Made by a program: the position numbers and the translations under genes
Shown: in pieces, positions 43,053 to 51,231 of the stretch
Numbering within the stretch: position 1 is the stretch's first letter
How the letters are laid out: every line of letters starts with the position of its first letter
From: JBEKTW01 sp049515655
Lineage (GTDB): Bacteria; Bacteroidota; Ignavibacteria; UBA10030; SZUA-254
DNA: 64,000 nt
Assembly (NCBI GenBank): GCA_049515655.1
Contig: JBEKTW010000006.1
Span: 1 to 64,000 of the forward strand
Direction of reading: 5' to 3'
The notes under the pieces: model-generated
Told to the model about the DNA's origin: nothing
Seen by the model: the letters and a program-made list of their open reading frames with translations, nothing else
Database searches by the model: none

Positions 43053-44168
43053 ATGAATTACTCATATAAATCAGGACTTGTCAGATTCCTCCTTACTACA
43101 ATATGGATCTCCACAGCGTTTTCGCAGAAGCCTCCTGTTATTGTGCAGGCTTCGGGGAAAGCGGTGTTCCTCAGTTGGAAACGCAGCAGCGAAAAGGAAG
43201 CTTTCCACGTGTACCGACAGCTGCAGTCGTCAGATAGCAGCCGCAAGTGTCTCACTCTTGTCCCCGTTGTGCCTCTGAACCACCGCAGTGAGATCACTGA
43301 AGTGCTCGGTGAGGACTGCAACAACTATCTTAAACGCTTCGGTGTGACCTATCCGGAGCAGATCGTCGATCTTCTTGCCCACAACAAGACGATCGAAGCA
43401 TTTGCCTGTGCACTTGATCCACGCCTCGCCGTCATCTGCGGTAATGGTTACATTGATACTGCCGTGACAACCGGGCAGAATTACATTTATTCGGTGAACA
43501 TGATTGAAAATGGGATCGAAAAAGAATTCATAAAAGATGTAAGAGTGAACACTGTTGATCACCTCCCGAGCGCCCCGATGAACGTGAGAGCAGTGGGAGG
43601 TGACGGTTTTGTCAACTTGTACTGGACACAGCCGGATTCACTTTATGCAGGCGCAGATGTGTACCGTTCGACCAAGCGCGAGGGGGACTATGCCAAGCTG
43701 AACCGTTCGACGATCTTCACGTCTGCCAGGGTCTCTACGAGAGGCAAACAGGCCCCAGCTTTTCATGATACAGCAAACATTGTACCGGAGAAAGTGTACT
43801 GGTACAAGCTTGCATCCCGGGATGTATTTGGTAATGTGGCATATTCTAGCGTATGCAGCGCCGTTCCATATGATTCGACGCCACCATCAGCCCCAATAAT
43901 CTCGGGCATTTCAATTGACACCGTAAAACACGTTGTCACCATCTCATGGCGGCAACCCGACATGACCGATGTCAGAAGTTTTTACATCTATGCAAGCAGA
44001 GTACTAATGCAAGTCGGGCAGCGCATGGGCAGTGTCTCCTCCGAAAAGCGTTCATGTTCATTTAAATCGAGGGTGTTGAGCGGTGTGATGTGGTACAGAG
44101 TGGGTGCAATCGACTCCTATGGCAACGTTGGTTATTCCAGACCTAAACCAATTAACTCAAGGAGATAA
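43053..44168 (+). CDS. Exported fibronectin type III protein
   Basis: The start at ATG 43053 (GGAG site) gives a signal-like N-terminus (about residues 1-24); the 371-residue product is otherwise soluble. At least two FN3-like domains are visible. One (about 175-280) has SAPMNVRAVGGDGFVNLYW, YRSTKREGDYAKL and YWYKLASRDVFGNVA. A second (about 285-370) has PSAPIISGISID, VTISWRQPD and MWYRVGAIDSYGNVGYS. An N-terminal partial one carries VFLSWKRSSEKEAFHVYRQ. The order suggests a surface or carbohydrate-associated binding protein partnered with the upstream 1178-residue protein. Confidence 0.8.
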   Translation: MNYSYKSGLVRFLLTTIWISTAFSQKPPVIVQASGKAVFLSWKRSSEKEAFHVYRQLQSSDSSRKCLTLVPVVPLNHRSEITEVLGEDCNNYLKRFGVTYPEQIVDLLAHNKTIEAFACALDPRLAVICGNGYIDTAVTTGQNYIYSVNMIENGIEKEFIKDVRVNTVDHLPSAPMNVRAVGGDGFVNLYWTQPDSLYAGADVYRSTKREGDYAKLNRSTIFTSARVSTRGKQAPAFHDTANIVPEKVYWYKLASRDVFGNVAYSSVCSAVPYDSTPPSAPIISGISIDTVKHVVTISWRQPDMTDVRSFYIYASRVLMQVGQRMGSVSSEKRSCSFKSRVLSGVMWYRVGAIDSYGNVGYSRPKPINSRR

Positions 44169-44822
44169 GATATTCCGAGTTCGTTTTTCTTGTTCCGAAG
44201 CTCTGCTTTGGGACGAGACGGGAAAACGGACTCCTGACTGTTAATGTAACAAATAGAAGAGTGCTCTCACTTCAGGTCGATCCGCCGAAGAAAGATTCGC
44301 TCAATTCTCATCAACCGAAGCAGCAATACCAGGATTCGCCATCGGCATATAACACCAACAAGAATATGAAATGAATCATTGGTCCGCATACGCGAGATTT
44401 GTCCATGGGAGTTCGAACCGCAACGGTATTTTTTGCAGACAACCATCTCGCTCCGTCGAAAGGAGACCAGCATGCCCTGGAATGCAGTACGCCAACCCAT
44501 GCGTCATCCCGACACCTGTCCTGAGCGAAGGCGAAGGATTCTTCGGGTCGGCAAGACCGTGGAAGGAATGATGCCGATCTGAGAAGTGTCTGAACCATGA
44601 TTTTTGGGATTAGAGGATGACCATGATTAAAACGATCAAGGTAATCATGGGAAACAAGCGAATCGTGGTTCAGACGGTGTTGCGCTGCTAGGAGCGATGT
44701 CTGCCGCACTGTGCCCGGCGACGGGGACGTATCGGATCTTTGAAAACCGGCAAGAATGAGAACACACATATTCATCATTACACCTCCCGTCGGTTGCAAT
44801 GAAGCATTGCGCAATTACTGGA
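44169..44822. repeat. Gene-free repeat debris before the cassette array
   Basis: About 650 bases with no supported gene. Recognisable pieces are a GTCATCCC...CTTCGGGTCGGCAAGAC type repeat (about 44500-44560) and GTGTCTGAACCATGATT...GATTAGAGG (about 44585-44635), which recurs at 27465-27500 and 38975-39045. Several short frames here are translations of repeats. Confidence 0.5.
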
Positions 44823-44841
44823 GTTATACGCCAGCACGCAC
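44823..44841 (+). other. Left boundary of integron-type cassette 1
   Basis: GTTATACGCCAGCACGCAC is an imperfect inverted repeat (17 of 19 bases) of GTGCGTGCCGCCGTATAAC at 45670-45688. GTTATAC has the form of an attC right core, and its complement GTATAAC is the left core of the attC-like site after gene 44874. A full attC to the left is not visible. Confidence 0.5.
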
Positions 44842-44873
44842 TCTTACGCAAATTAATAGAAGGATAGGTTACT

Positions 44874-45668
44874 ATGAACTTGAAAATCAAAAATTCCATC
44901 AAGATCATTCTTCCAATCGTGGGGTTACTTCTTCTCATAATGCATGGATTTGAGAATTCGATTGGATTCAAGATTGACACAGTGAGCGCGATATTGTTGT
45001 TCTTTGCCTTTTCTCCGTACCTCGGTTCTTTCATTCAGAAGGCGAAGGTGGGGAAAATAGACCTAGTGTTCGGGAAAGAAACTCCGGCTGAATCTTTCTT
45101 GAGTATCCTTAAGACACTATCAGAAGTACGCATGCTTACATACTACGAACCCCGGGATTCCGAAACGAATCTCACCGATGCTCATAGAGCTATCGTCGAA
45201 TACCTCATGAAAGAATATAAGGATGAACTCCGTGAGGAACTTAAAGTTTGGTTATCCAACGGAAGTGACAATGTTCGATGGATGGCAAGCGAAATCATAG
45301 GATATCATCATATTCGTGACCTGAAGGACTACCTGCTTCCTCTTTATCAATTAAAGAGTCCCGACGAAACGTGGCTTGAATGGGAACTCAATTGTATGTG
45401 GGCACACTCAAAGATTGACAATGATTACAAAGAGATGCACAATTTCCTCCGTAGCACCAAGAACATTTTCAATCAAACCTGGTTGTTGGGTGCATATAAA
45501 CAAATGGTGATCAAGAAGCATTGCGTGAGCAGTGTTTTTCTGAAGGAAGTCTCAGCATTTCTAAATAGGGACCCTTTACTGGATGGAGCTAGGAAAAAAG
45601 GTGCCGATGTATTATCGGATATTAAAAAATTCATTGAAACAGAATCGCTTAGTAAGCAGACGACCTGA
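44874..45668 (+). CDS. Membrane-anchored helical-repeat protein, cassette-borne
   Basis: A 264-residue protein with two N-terminal hydrophobic segments (IKIILPIVGLLLLIMHGF and VSAILLFFAFSPYLGSFI) and a cytoplasmic helical part (about residues 75-260). The latter includes LSNGSDNVRWMASEIIGYHHIRDLKDYLLPLY, reminiscent of HEAT-like repeats. No family is recognised. It sits alone between cassette boundaries (44823 and the attC-like site at 45682), the normal format of an integron gene cassette. Such single cassettes often encode accessory or defence functions, but none can be named here. Confidence 0.65.
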   Translation: MNLKIKNSIKIILPIVGLLLLIMHGFENSIGFKIDTVSAILLFFAFSPYLGSFIQKAKVGKIDLVFGKETPAESFLSILKTLSEVRMLTYYEPRDSETNLTDAHRAIVEYLMKEYKDELREELKVWLSNGSDNVRWMASEIIGYHHIRDLKDYLLPLYQLKSPDETWLEWELNCMWAHSKIDNDYKEMHNFLRSTKNIFNQTWLLGAYKQMVIKKHCVSSVFLKEVSAFLNRDPLLDGARKKGADVLSDIKKFIETESLSKQTT

Positions 45669-45681
45669 TGTGCGTGCCGCC

Positions 45682-45837
45682 GTATAACAAATGGCAAAAC
45701 GGCGCTCGCTCTCTGTATAGGCAATAAGAATTCAAAGATTGGCATTATGAAAGGAGCTCGGTCCATTGCTCGGCGCCACGAGAAATGAGTCGATTGGATG
45801 TGGCGGCTCGCAACGGCGGTTTGCCTAAACGTTATCT
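45682..45837 (+). other. attC-like recombination site 1
   Basis: The left core GTATAAC (45682-45688) is followed by AAATGGCAAA. The right side has TTTGCCTAAAC then core GTTATCT (45831-45837). GGCAAA and TTTGCC are complementary, forming an outer stem. The middle contains CACGAGAAATGAGTCG and CTCGCAACGG, shared with site 2 at 47175-47327. The length of about 150 bases and the position just after a gene fit integron attC sites. Confidence 0.6.
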
Positions 45838-45870
45838 ATAGAAAAGCTTGCTTGACAAGGAGATGAACAG

Positions 45871-47160
45871 ATGATTGAAATTGGAATGTTAATTGTAGGC
45901 ATAATAATCGGGGCGGCGGCGGTCTGGTTTGCGCTTCACGGAAAAATCCAAGCTTCCTACGAGACAGGAAAGCTTGAAGTTGAATCAGAGAAATCAGTGC
46001 TTACTGAGCGAATTACCAACCTCGAGAAAGCGACTGCGGAAAAGGTCGCCTTGCTGGATGACGCTCGACAGAAGTTGGGAGATGCTTTCAAAGCGCTCTC
46101 TGCTGATGCTCTTCGAAGCAACAATCAATCCTTCCTTGAACTCGCGAAAACGCAACTGGAAACTTTTCACCAAACTGCAAGCTCCGACCTTGAAGCCAGA
46201 CAGACTGCCATTGCAAATTTGGTAGACCCGCTCAAGAGTTCTCTAGAGAAGTTCGATTCTACAATTCAACAGATAGAAAATGCCCGGAACACTGCGTATG
46301 GCAGTCTGACTCAGCATCTCCAATCACTGTCAGAATCGCAGACTCAGTTACAACTTGAAACCGCAAATCTTGTTAAGGCTCTTCGCACGCCAAATGTCAG
46401 AGGTCGCTGGGGGGAGATCCAACTGAAGCGAGTTGCTGAATTGGCTGGCATGCTTGAGCATTGCGATTTCGTTTCCCAAGAAACAGTGCAAACCGAAGAT
46501 GGCTCACTGCGCCCAGATATGATTGTCAAACTTCCCAACGGCCGCAATATTGTCGTTGATTCAAAGGTGCCGCTGCAAGCCTATTTAGATGCGCTTGCCT
46601 CGCAGGATGATGACACTCGGATAGCCAAGCTTAAGGACCATTCAAGGCAAGTAGGCGATCATATTGCCAAACTCAGCCGCAAATCTTATTGGGATCAATT
46701 TTCTCCTACTCCCGAGTTTGTCGTTCTGTTCCTGCCCGGTGAGAACTTTTTCAGCGCAGCACTTGAGCACGACCCATCGCTCATTGAGTCAGGCGTAAAT
46801 CAAAGAGTCATTCTTGCCACTCCAACGACCCTCATCGCTTTGCTGAAGGCAGTTGCGTATGGTTGGAGGCAAGAGCAAATCGCGGAGAATGCTCAACAAA
46901 TAAGCGACCTCGGCAAGACACTTTATGATCGGATTCTGAAATTAGCAGAACACTTCACAGATTTGAGGCAGAATCTTAACAAAGCGGTGGCGTCGTTCAA
47001 CGACGCTGTTGGTTCATTGGAAAGTAGAGTGTTGGTCAGTGCTCGACGATTCAAGGAGCTCGGCGCTTCAACTGCCGCCGACATCGAACCCATTCAGACC
47101 ATTGAGACCACAACGCGAGACTTGCAACTGCCGCCGCCCGAATCGAATGAGAATAATTGA
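45871..47160 (+). CDS. rmuC: RmuC-family DNA recombination protein
   Basis: A 429-residue protein with one N-terminal transmembrane helix (MLIVGIIIGAAAVWFAL), a long coiled coil (about residues 30-160) and the RmuC core. Core motifs are NVRGRWGEIQLKRVAELAGM, FVSQETVQTEDGSLRPDMIVKLPNGRNIVVDSK, EFVVLFLPGENFFSAAL and TPTTLIALLKAVAYGWRQE. This core is a PD-(D/E)xK-like nuclease domain. RmuC limits recombination at inverted repeats and has roles in genome stability. It is of full length. It lies alone between two attC-like sites, which is unusual, since rmuC is normally a chromosomal housekeeping gene. Confidence 0.93.
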   Translation: MIEIGMLIVGIIIGAAAVWFALHGKIQASYETGKLEVESEKSVLTERITNLEKATAEKVALLDDARQKLGDAFKALSADALRSNNQSFLELAKTQLETFHQTASSDLEARQTAIANLVDPLKSSLEKFDSTIQQIENARNTAYGSLTQHLQSLSESQTQLQLETANLVKALRTPNVRGRWGEIQLKRVAELAGMLEHCDFVSQETVQTEDGSLRPDMIVKLPNGRNIVVDSKVPLQAYLDALASQDDDTRIAKLKDHSRQVGDHIAKLSRKSYWDQFSPTPEFVVLFLPGENFFSAALEHDPSLIESGVNQRVILATPTTLIALLKAVAYGWRQEQIAENAQQISDLGKTLYDRILKLAEHFTDLRQNLNKAVASFNDAVGSLESRVLVSARRFKELGASTAADIEPIQTIETTTRDLQLPPPESNENN

Positions 47161-47174
47161 CGCAAGTATTGCGC

Positions 47175-47327
47175 AGAACAACAGGCATTATGACGCTCGC
47201 ACGTTTGAAATTTCTAAACAAAGAACAATGGGGCGATCACAGCTGTGCTCGCTCCGTGCCGTTGCTCACGACAAATGAGTCGTTTAGAGTTCGCAACGGC
47301 ACGGCGTAACGCCTACACACGTTATGC
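47175..47327 (+). other. attC-like recombination site 2
   Basis: The left side AGAACAACAGGC (47175-47186) resembles the left end of site 1 (ATAACAAATGGC). The right side is GCCTACACAC then core GTTATGC (47321-47327). GTGCCGTTGC (47256-47265) and GCAACGGCAC (47293-47302) form a perfect ten-pair stem. The loop contains AAATGAGTCG, also in site 1. The length is about 150 bases. Confidence 0.6.
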
Positions 47328-47418
47328 GCCATCTGGGTGAATGCAAGAGGAGGCGAAGGAGTACATCAGCCTTATGATCTGCAGAATATTACGGGATGAG
47401 TGATTCTCATGGAGAACA

Positions 47419-48657
47419 ATGACTTCTGAAACAGATATTCGTGAGGCAACGGCCACTGTCCGTGGCTATCTCTACCAATTCGATGCGACCATCTGCTCCA
47501 TAGTTCAGCTCAACGAACAAGACACTCTAACCATCGAAGGCATCGAGGACTATGACGTTGGCCGTATTAATCTGTCCGAGTTGTTTCAATGCAAATACTA
47601 TTCATCGCAACGATTGACAAATGCGACAATTCGCGATGCTATCTTACCGATGATAAGGGGTTTTGTTTCTTTGGATGCGGCAGCCCGCGCGCAGAGACGA
47701 TTCCATCTCTACGGATACTTCAAGGATTCTTCCCCGGGAGAGAAGACCCTTACATCAGGCGAACTCAAACAAATTCTGGTTCGTCGACAACGGGCTGGCT
47801 CATCATCTGAATCAAGGGAAATGGAGATGATTGATGTACAGTCCGAATTGCGGGCGAGCGACGACGATGTTGCGGCGTTTGCGGGGTTGTTAACAATCCA
47901 TATCTGTGAGGAATACGATGCCCATAGGCTGAAAACGGTGCACGCTTTGAGGAAGCACTTTGGAGTTACACAACTTGAGGCGGAAGCGTTCCTGTATCCG
48001 TCTGCATTGACATTCGTCTCCAGTCTCGCGGCAAATCCTGATCGCGTTGCCAGACAGATCTCGAAGGCGAATTTTACTAAAGAGGTCAACCCTTCGCGCT
48101 CATTATACAACGCTTGGACCTTGCGAGAGAAAGGAGCAACTGGTTACTGTGCGGGCCTCCGACGGACTCAATTCAGCGCGCAGAACGTAGATGCTATGCA
48201 TAGGTTCTTTGTCGTTGAAGCACTGGAAGACAGCAGTGACAATGAGCTTCTTACTCTCTGTCATGTTTTGCGGAAGAAATGGAGTAGCCACGGAGTACGT
48301 AGGAAACCAGATTCTGAACGTTATCTGCCTTTCATATATTTCAAAGGATTGCCTCCCGAGCGGTTGGTAAAGATCAAATCGAGTCTCCAAAGAGATGGTG
48401 TCTCGTTTGTAGATGGCTATCCTTTCTTAGGGGCAGATTTCAACATAGAACAGCTATGTTCTCACCAGACTTTTCAAAACCAGATTTCTCTGCGAATACT
48501 GCATAGTGATGAAGCATTGCGTCAGTCGATTGCCTCAGTTAAGGGCCGTCGGTGTGTGTACGAATTCTTTTTTGAGAAACCGATTCTGTCTGTCCAGCTT
48601 TGCTCCCACGTCTCGATGCCAGTGACATCTATTAGCATGATTTCCAATATCGTATAG
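47419..48657 (+). CDS. Putative Cap4/DUF4297-type nuclease, partner of HerA
   Basis: A 412-residue cytoplasmic protein. Its N-terminus has the layout of the Cap4/DUF4297 endonuclease domain: RGYLYQFDATICSIV, then IEGIEDYDV and LFQCKYY. This gives acidic residues Glu40, Glu43 and Asp46, and the Q57-x-K59 motif of a PD-(D/E)xK nuclease. The rest is helical and of unknown fold. The next gene, 12 bases on, encodes a HerA-type ATPase. A nuclease followed by HerA is the architecture of described anti-phage systems (DUF4297-HerA and relatives), so the pair is inferred to be an abortive or degradative defence system. The family call rests on motif layout only. Confidence 0.65.
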   Translation: MTSETDIREATATVRGYLYQFDATICSIVQLNEQDTLTIEGIEDYDVGRINLSELFQCKYYSSQRLTNATIRDAILPMIRGFVSLDAAARAQRRFHLYGYFKDSSPGEKTLTSGELKQILVRRQRAGSSSESREMEMIDVQSELRASDDDVAAFAGLLTIHICEEYDAHRLKTVHALRKHFGVTQLEAEAFLYPSALTFVSSLAANPDRVARQISKANFTKEVNPSRSLYNAWTLREKGATGYCAGLRRTQFSAQNVDAMHRFFVVEALEDSSDNELLTLCHVLRKKWSSHGVRRKPDSERYLPFIYFKGLPPERLVKIKSSLQRDGVSFVDGYPFLGADFNIEQLCSHQTFQNQISLRILHSDEALRQSIASVKGRRCVYEFFFEKPILSVQLCSHVSMPVTSISMISNIV

Positions 48658-48669
48658 GAGACAAAAAGT

Positions 48670-50403
48670 ATGGTAATGCAACCGGAATTAGTGAATGCAG
48701 AAGTAGTTGGAGTGTATCCTAACCGTGTTCGAATCTCTGTCGATGATCTTGCATCGTTTCGCCTCGCAGAAGAGAGTCTACGCGTAGGATCCTACCTAAA
48801 GATCTCTGACAATGACAATGTTGCCCTCATGTGCATTATTGAGAGTTTCGCGATTGAGCTGCAAGACACAAAGGAAGGAGTAACCAAGCGGGTCTACATG
48901 ATTGACGCGCATCCTTTGGGCACGTTAAAGGATGGCAAATTCCGACGGGGGGGTGATGAATTAGCAATTCCACCGAAGAAGGTCGTCCCTGCTACATCCA
49001 AGGAGGTTGGCGCGATCTTTAGCAACGCGTTCGCGGAAGATCAGAACTTCGAGTTCTCATGTTTAGCGCGTCATAAGGAGATTCCAGTTCCCGTCCACGG
49101 AGACAAATTCTTCAACAAGCATATAGCTGTCGTTGGCGCCACCGGATCTGGAAAATCACACACTATTGCGCGCATACTACAAACGGCAGTTACAGCCAAG
49201 AAGGGCAAGTTCAAAGGATTGAACAACTCTCACATAGTCGTGTTCGACATTCATTCAGAATATCGATCAGCATTTCCAGATGCGCGCGTCCTTGGCGTTG
49301 ATGGTCTGCTTCTCCCGTTCTGGCTGCTGAATACAGAAGAAATGGAGGAGATGTTCCTGGAATCAGGTGACAATAACAACTACAATCAAGCGTCTCTTCT
49401 CCGAACGATCGTGACTCTGTGCAAAGAGCGTACAAACCCGAAAGCAGGAAAGGTCTATTTTGATAGTCCATTGCCATACAACATACAGGAGGTTGTCAAC
49501 TGCCTGCTTAATCTCACTCGTGAAACGAAAGATGCTGAAAATGCTCTTCACATTAAGACTAGAACGGATGAGAAGACCTTTTTGACGGAAGAAGAAAAAC
49601 TCCAATGGTACTGTGAATCACCTCGGGAGTTCGCGCCAACCGAGCGATCTAAGATCAACAGAGGCGCATATGCAGACGGCAGTATTGACAAGTTTGTGCG
49701 CCGGCTATCACCGAAGATCAATAATCCTCGACTCCAGTTCCTCTTTGGCCCCAAAGCTGCAACTCTAACGTTTGAACAGGTTCTTCAACAACTCACGAGT
49801 TACATGAAGGACGAAGAGGCCAATCTCACGGTTTTCGACTTGAGTGGCATACCATTCGAGGTTCTTAGCATAACGGTATCTCTTATTACTCGAATCCTTT
49901 TTGATTATGCCTACTATGGAAGACGAGTTCTAGGGAAATGCGACACGCCTCTTCTTCTTGTGTATGAAGAAGCACACAAGTACGTACCTCGAAGTGATCT
50001 TGCTCGTTATCGTGCGTCTCTTTCCGCTATCGAACGCATAGCAAAGGAGGGTAGAAAGTATGGTGCTAGCCTTCTCATTGCGAGTCAACGTCCATCGGAG
50101 ATCTCTGAAACGATATTTTCCCAGTGCAGCAACTTTCTCGCTATGCGCCTAACGAATCCTGATGATCAAGCTTATGTCAAGCGATTGTTGCCAGATACAT
50201 TGGGCAACCTCACAGCGGGCCTACCCGCCCTTGAAGCGGGTGAGGCCTTGCTTATCGGCGATGCGACAGTCATGCCGAGTGTCGTCTACGTGACTCCCTG
50301 CAATCCGGAACCGTCCTCCAGTGACATTCCCTATTTCAAGATCTGGAAGGAAGAATGGCGAAAAGTGGACTTTGCCAAACTCACCAAGGAATGGCGAAAA
50401 TGA
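48670..50403 (+). CDS. HerA-like hexameric ATPase (DUF87), putative defence component
   Basis: A 577-residue protein with an N-terminal beta-barrel-like region (about residues 1-95) typical of HerA HAS-barrels, then a FtsK/HerA-type ATPase. Motifs are Walker A (GATGSGKSHT, Lys162), the segment HIVVFDIHSEYRSAFP, Walker B (LLLVYEEAHKYVP, Glu433-Glu434) and a sensor-like GASLLIASQRPSEISE. HerA proteins are DNA-translocating or pumping ATPases that assemble with nucleases. Here it is translated from its own GGAGA site 12 bases after the candidate nuclease, so the two proteins probably form a complex. The two-gene unit is enclosed by matching cassette ends at 47321 and 50494-50503. Confidence 0.93.
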   Translation: MVMQPELVNAEVVGVYPNRVRISVDDLASFRLAEESLRVGSYLKISDNDNVALMCIIESFAIELQDTKEGVTKRVYMIDAHPLGTLKDGKFRRGGDELAIPPKKVVPATSKEVGAIFSNAFAEDQNFEFSCLARHKEIPVPVHGDKFFNKHIAVVGATGSGKSHTIARILQTAVTAKKGKFKGLNNSHIVVFDIHSEYRSAFPDARVLGVDGLLLPFWLLNTEEMEEMFLESGDNNNYNQASLLRTIVTLCKERTNPKAGKVYFDSPLPYNIQEVVNCLLNLTRETKDAENALHIKTRTDEKTFLTEEEKLQWYCESPREFAPTERSKINRGAYADGSIDKFVRRLSPKINNPRLQFLFGPKAATLTFEQVLQQLTSYMKDEEANLTVFDLSGIPFEVLSITVSLITRILFDYAYYGRRVLGKCDTPLLLVYEEAHKYVPRSDLARYRASLSAIERIAKEGRKYGASLLIASQRPSEISETIFSQCSNFLAMRLTNPDDQAYVKRLLPDTLGNLTAGLPALEAGEALLIGDATVMPSVVYVTPCNPEPSSSDIPYFKIWKEEWRKVDFAKLTKEWRK

Positions 50404-50493
50404 GGACGGCCATTTACTTGGACACCTCGCCAATATGCCCGACAGCATTTATGGTCCTCTTTGCGAACGACCGCAAGAGCACTTTCCCCAAAC

Positions 50494-50503
50494 GGCGCAT
50501 AAC
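50494..50503 (+). other. Right boundary of the HerA cassette (truncated attC-like end)
   Basis: GGCGCATAAC is the exact complement of GTTATGCGCC at the left end of this cassette (47321-47330). The complementarity extends to 15 of 17 bases. No right core follows within 150 bases, so the attC is truncated here and the cassette array ends. Confidence 0.5.
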
Positions 50504-51231
50504 ACTTCAAAACAGGTGAAATTCAAAAAAATATTCCCTTGTCGTCCACCGCTAAACCACGACGCCTCCGTATTCGGCAATCCTGAAATGAAAATGATTC
50601 TCTCCAGAAGGTATCGCCACATGAGATCCTAACATCTTTCTACTTCGATCTAAACACTCATCGACCTCGCGAATCAGACCCAGCGTGGATTCCTATTGGA
50701 GGTAGTACCTGTCGCAAGGGTGCAAGTAATTTGTTTTGACATTGCCCCTTGTTCTCCGTAAATTCATCTGACGTGTGAGTATTGTGCGGACGATATTCCG
50801 GGCGCTTGCCGCGAGCACCGTGCATCCAAGGTTGTGCCCAGGTACACCTGGCGTCAATACTTCAAAAGGGCGAATTCTGCTGACAAATAAGGCTTCAATT
50901 AACGTCGTGTATCAGAGACACATTGATTTAGTCTTTCGACTTTTTACCCTCACCCCTTTCCCCTCTCCCAGAATGGGAGAGGGGAATTGAAGAGGAGAGG
51001 GTAGTGAGTGGCACACGGTTTCAAGAATTTATTCAACTTATTTGAGCTACGGGATACCAAGTTTCATGCCAATCAAAAAAAGCCAACTCTATAGCTCCCT
51101 CTGGGCAAGCTGCGATGAGCTGCGCGGTGGAATGGATGCTTCCCAGTATAGAATTTGCCATTCAGCTTCTGCCGTCGTATATTTTCATTGCTGCAAGCAT
51201 GAGTATTAAATCTTGGAAAGGAGTATTCTTT
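50504..51231. other. Intergenic region with promoter and dispersed repeat
   Basis: About 730 bases without a convincing gene. A strong sigma70-like promoter lies at 50736. The repeat CCCTCTCCC...GGGAGAGGGGAATTGAAGAGG (about 50944-51055) copies the element at 21921-22015. Frames such as 50775-50990 translate these repeats. Confidence 0.55.
50736..50764 (+). promoter_or_regulatory. Sigma70-type promoter
   Basis: TTGACA (50736-50741), 17 bases, TAAATT (50759-50764). It points towards the propeller-transglutaminase gene 51232, which would give a leader of about 460 bases, or towards an unannotated RNA. Confidence 0.5.
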
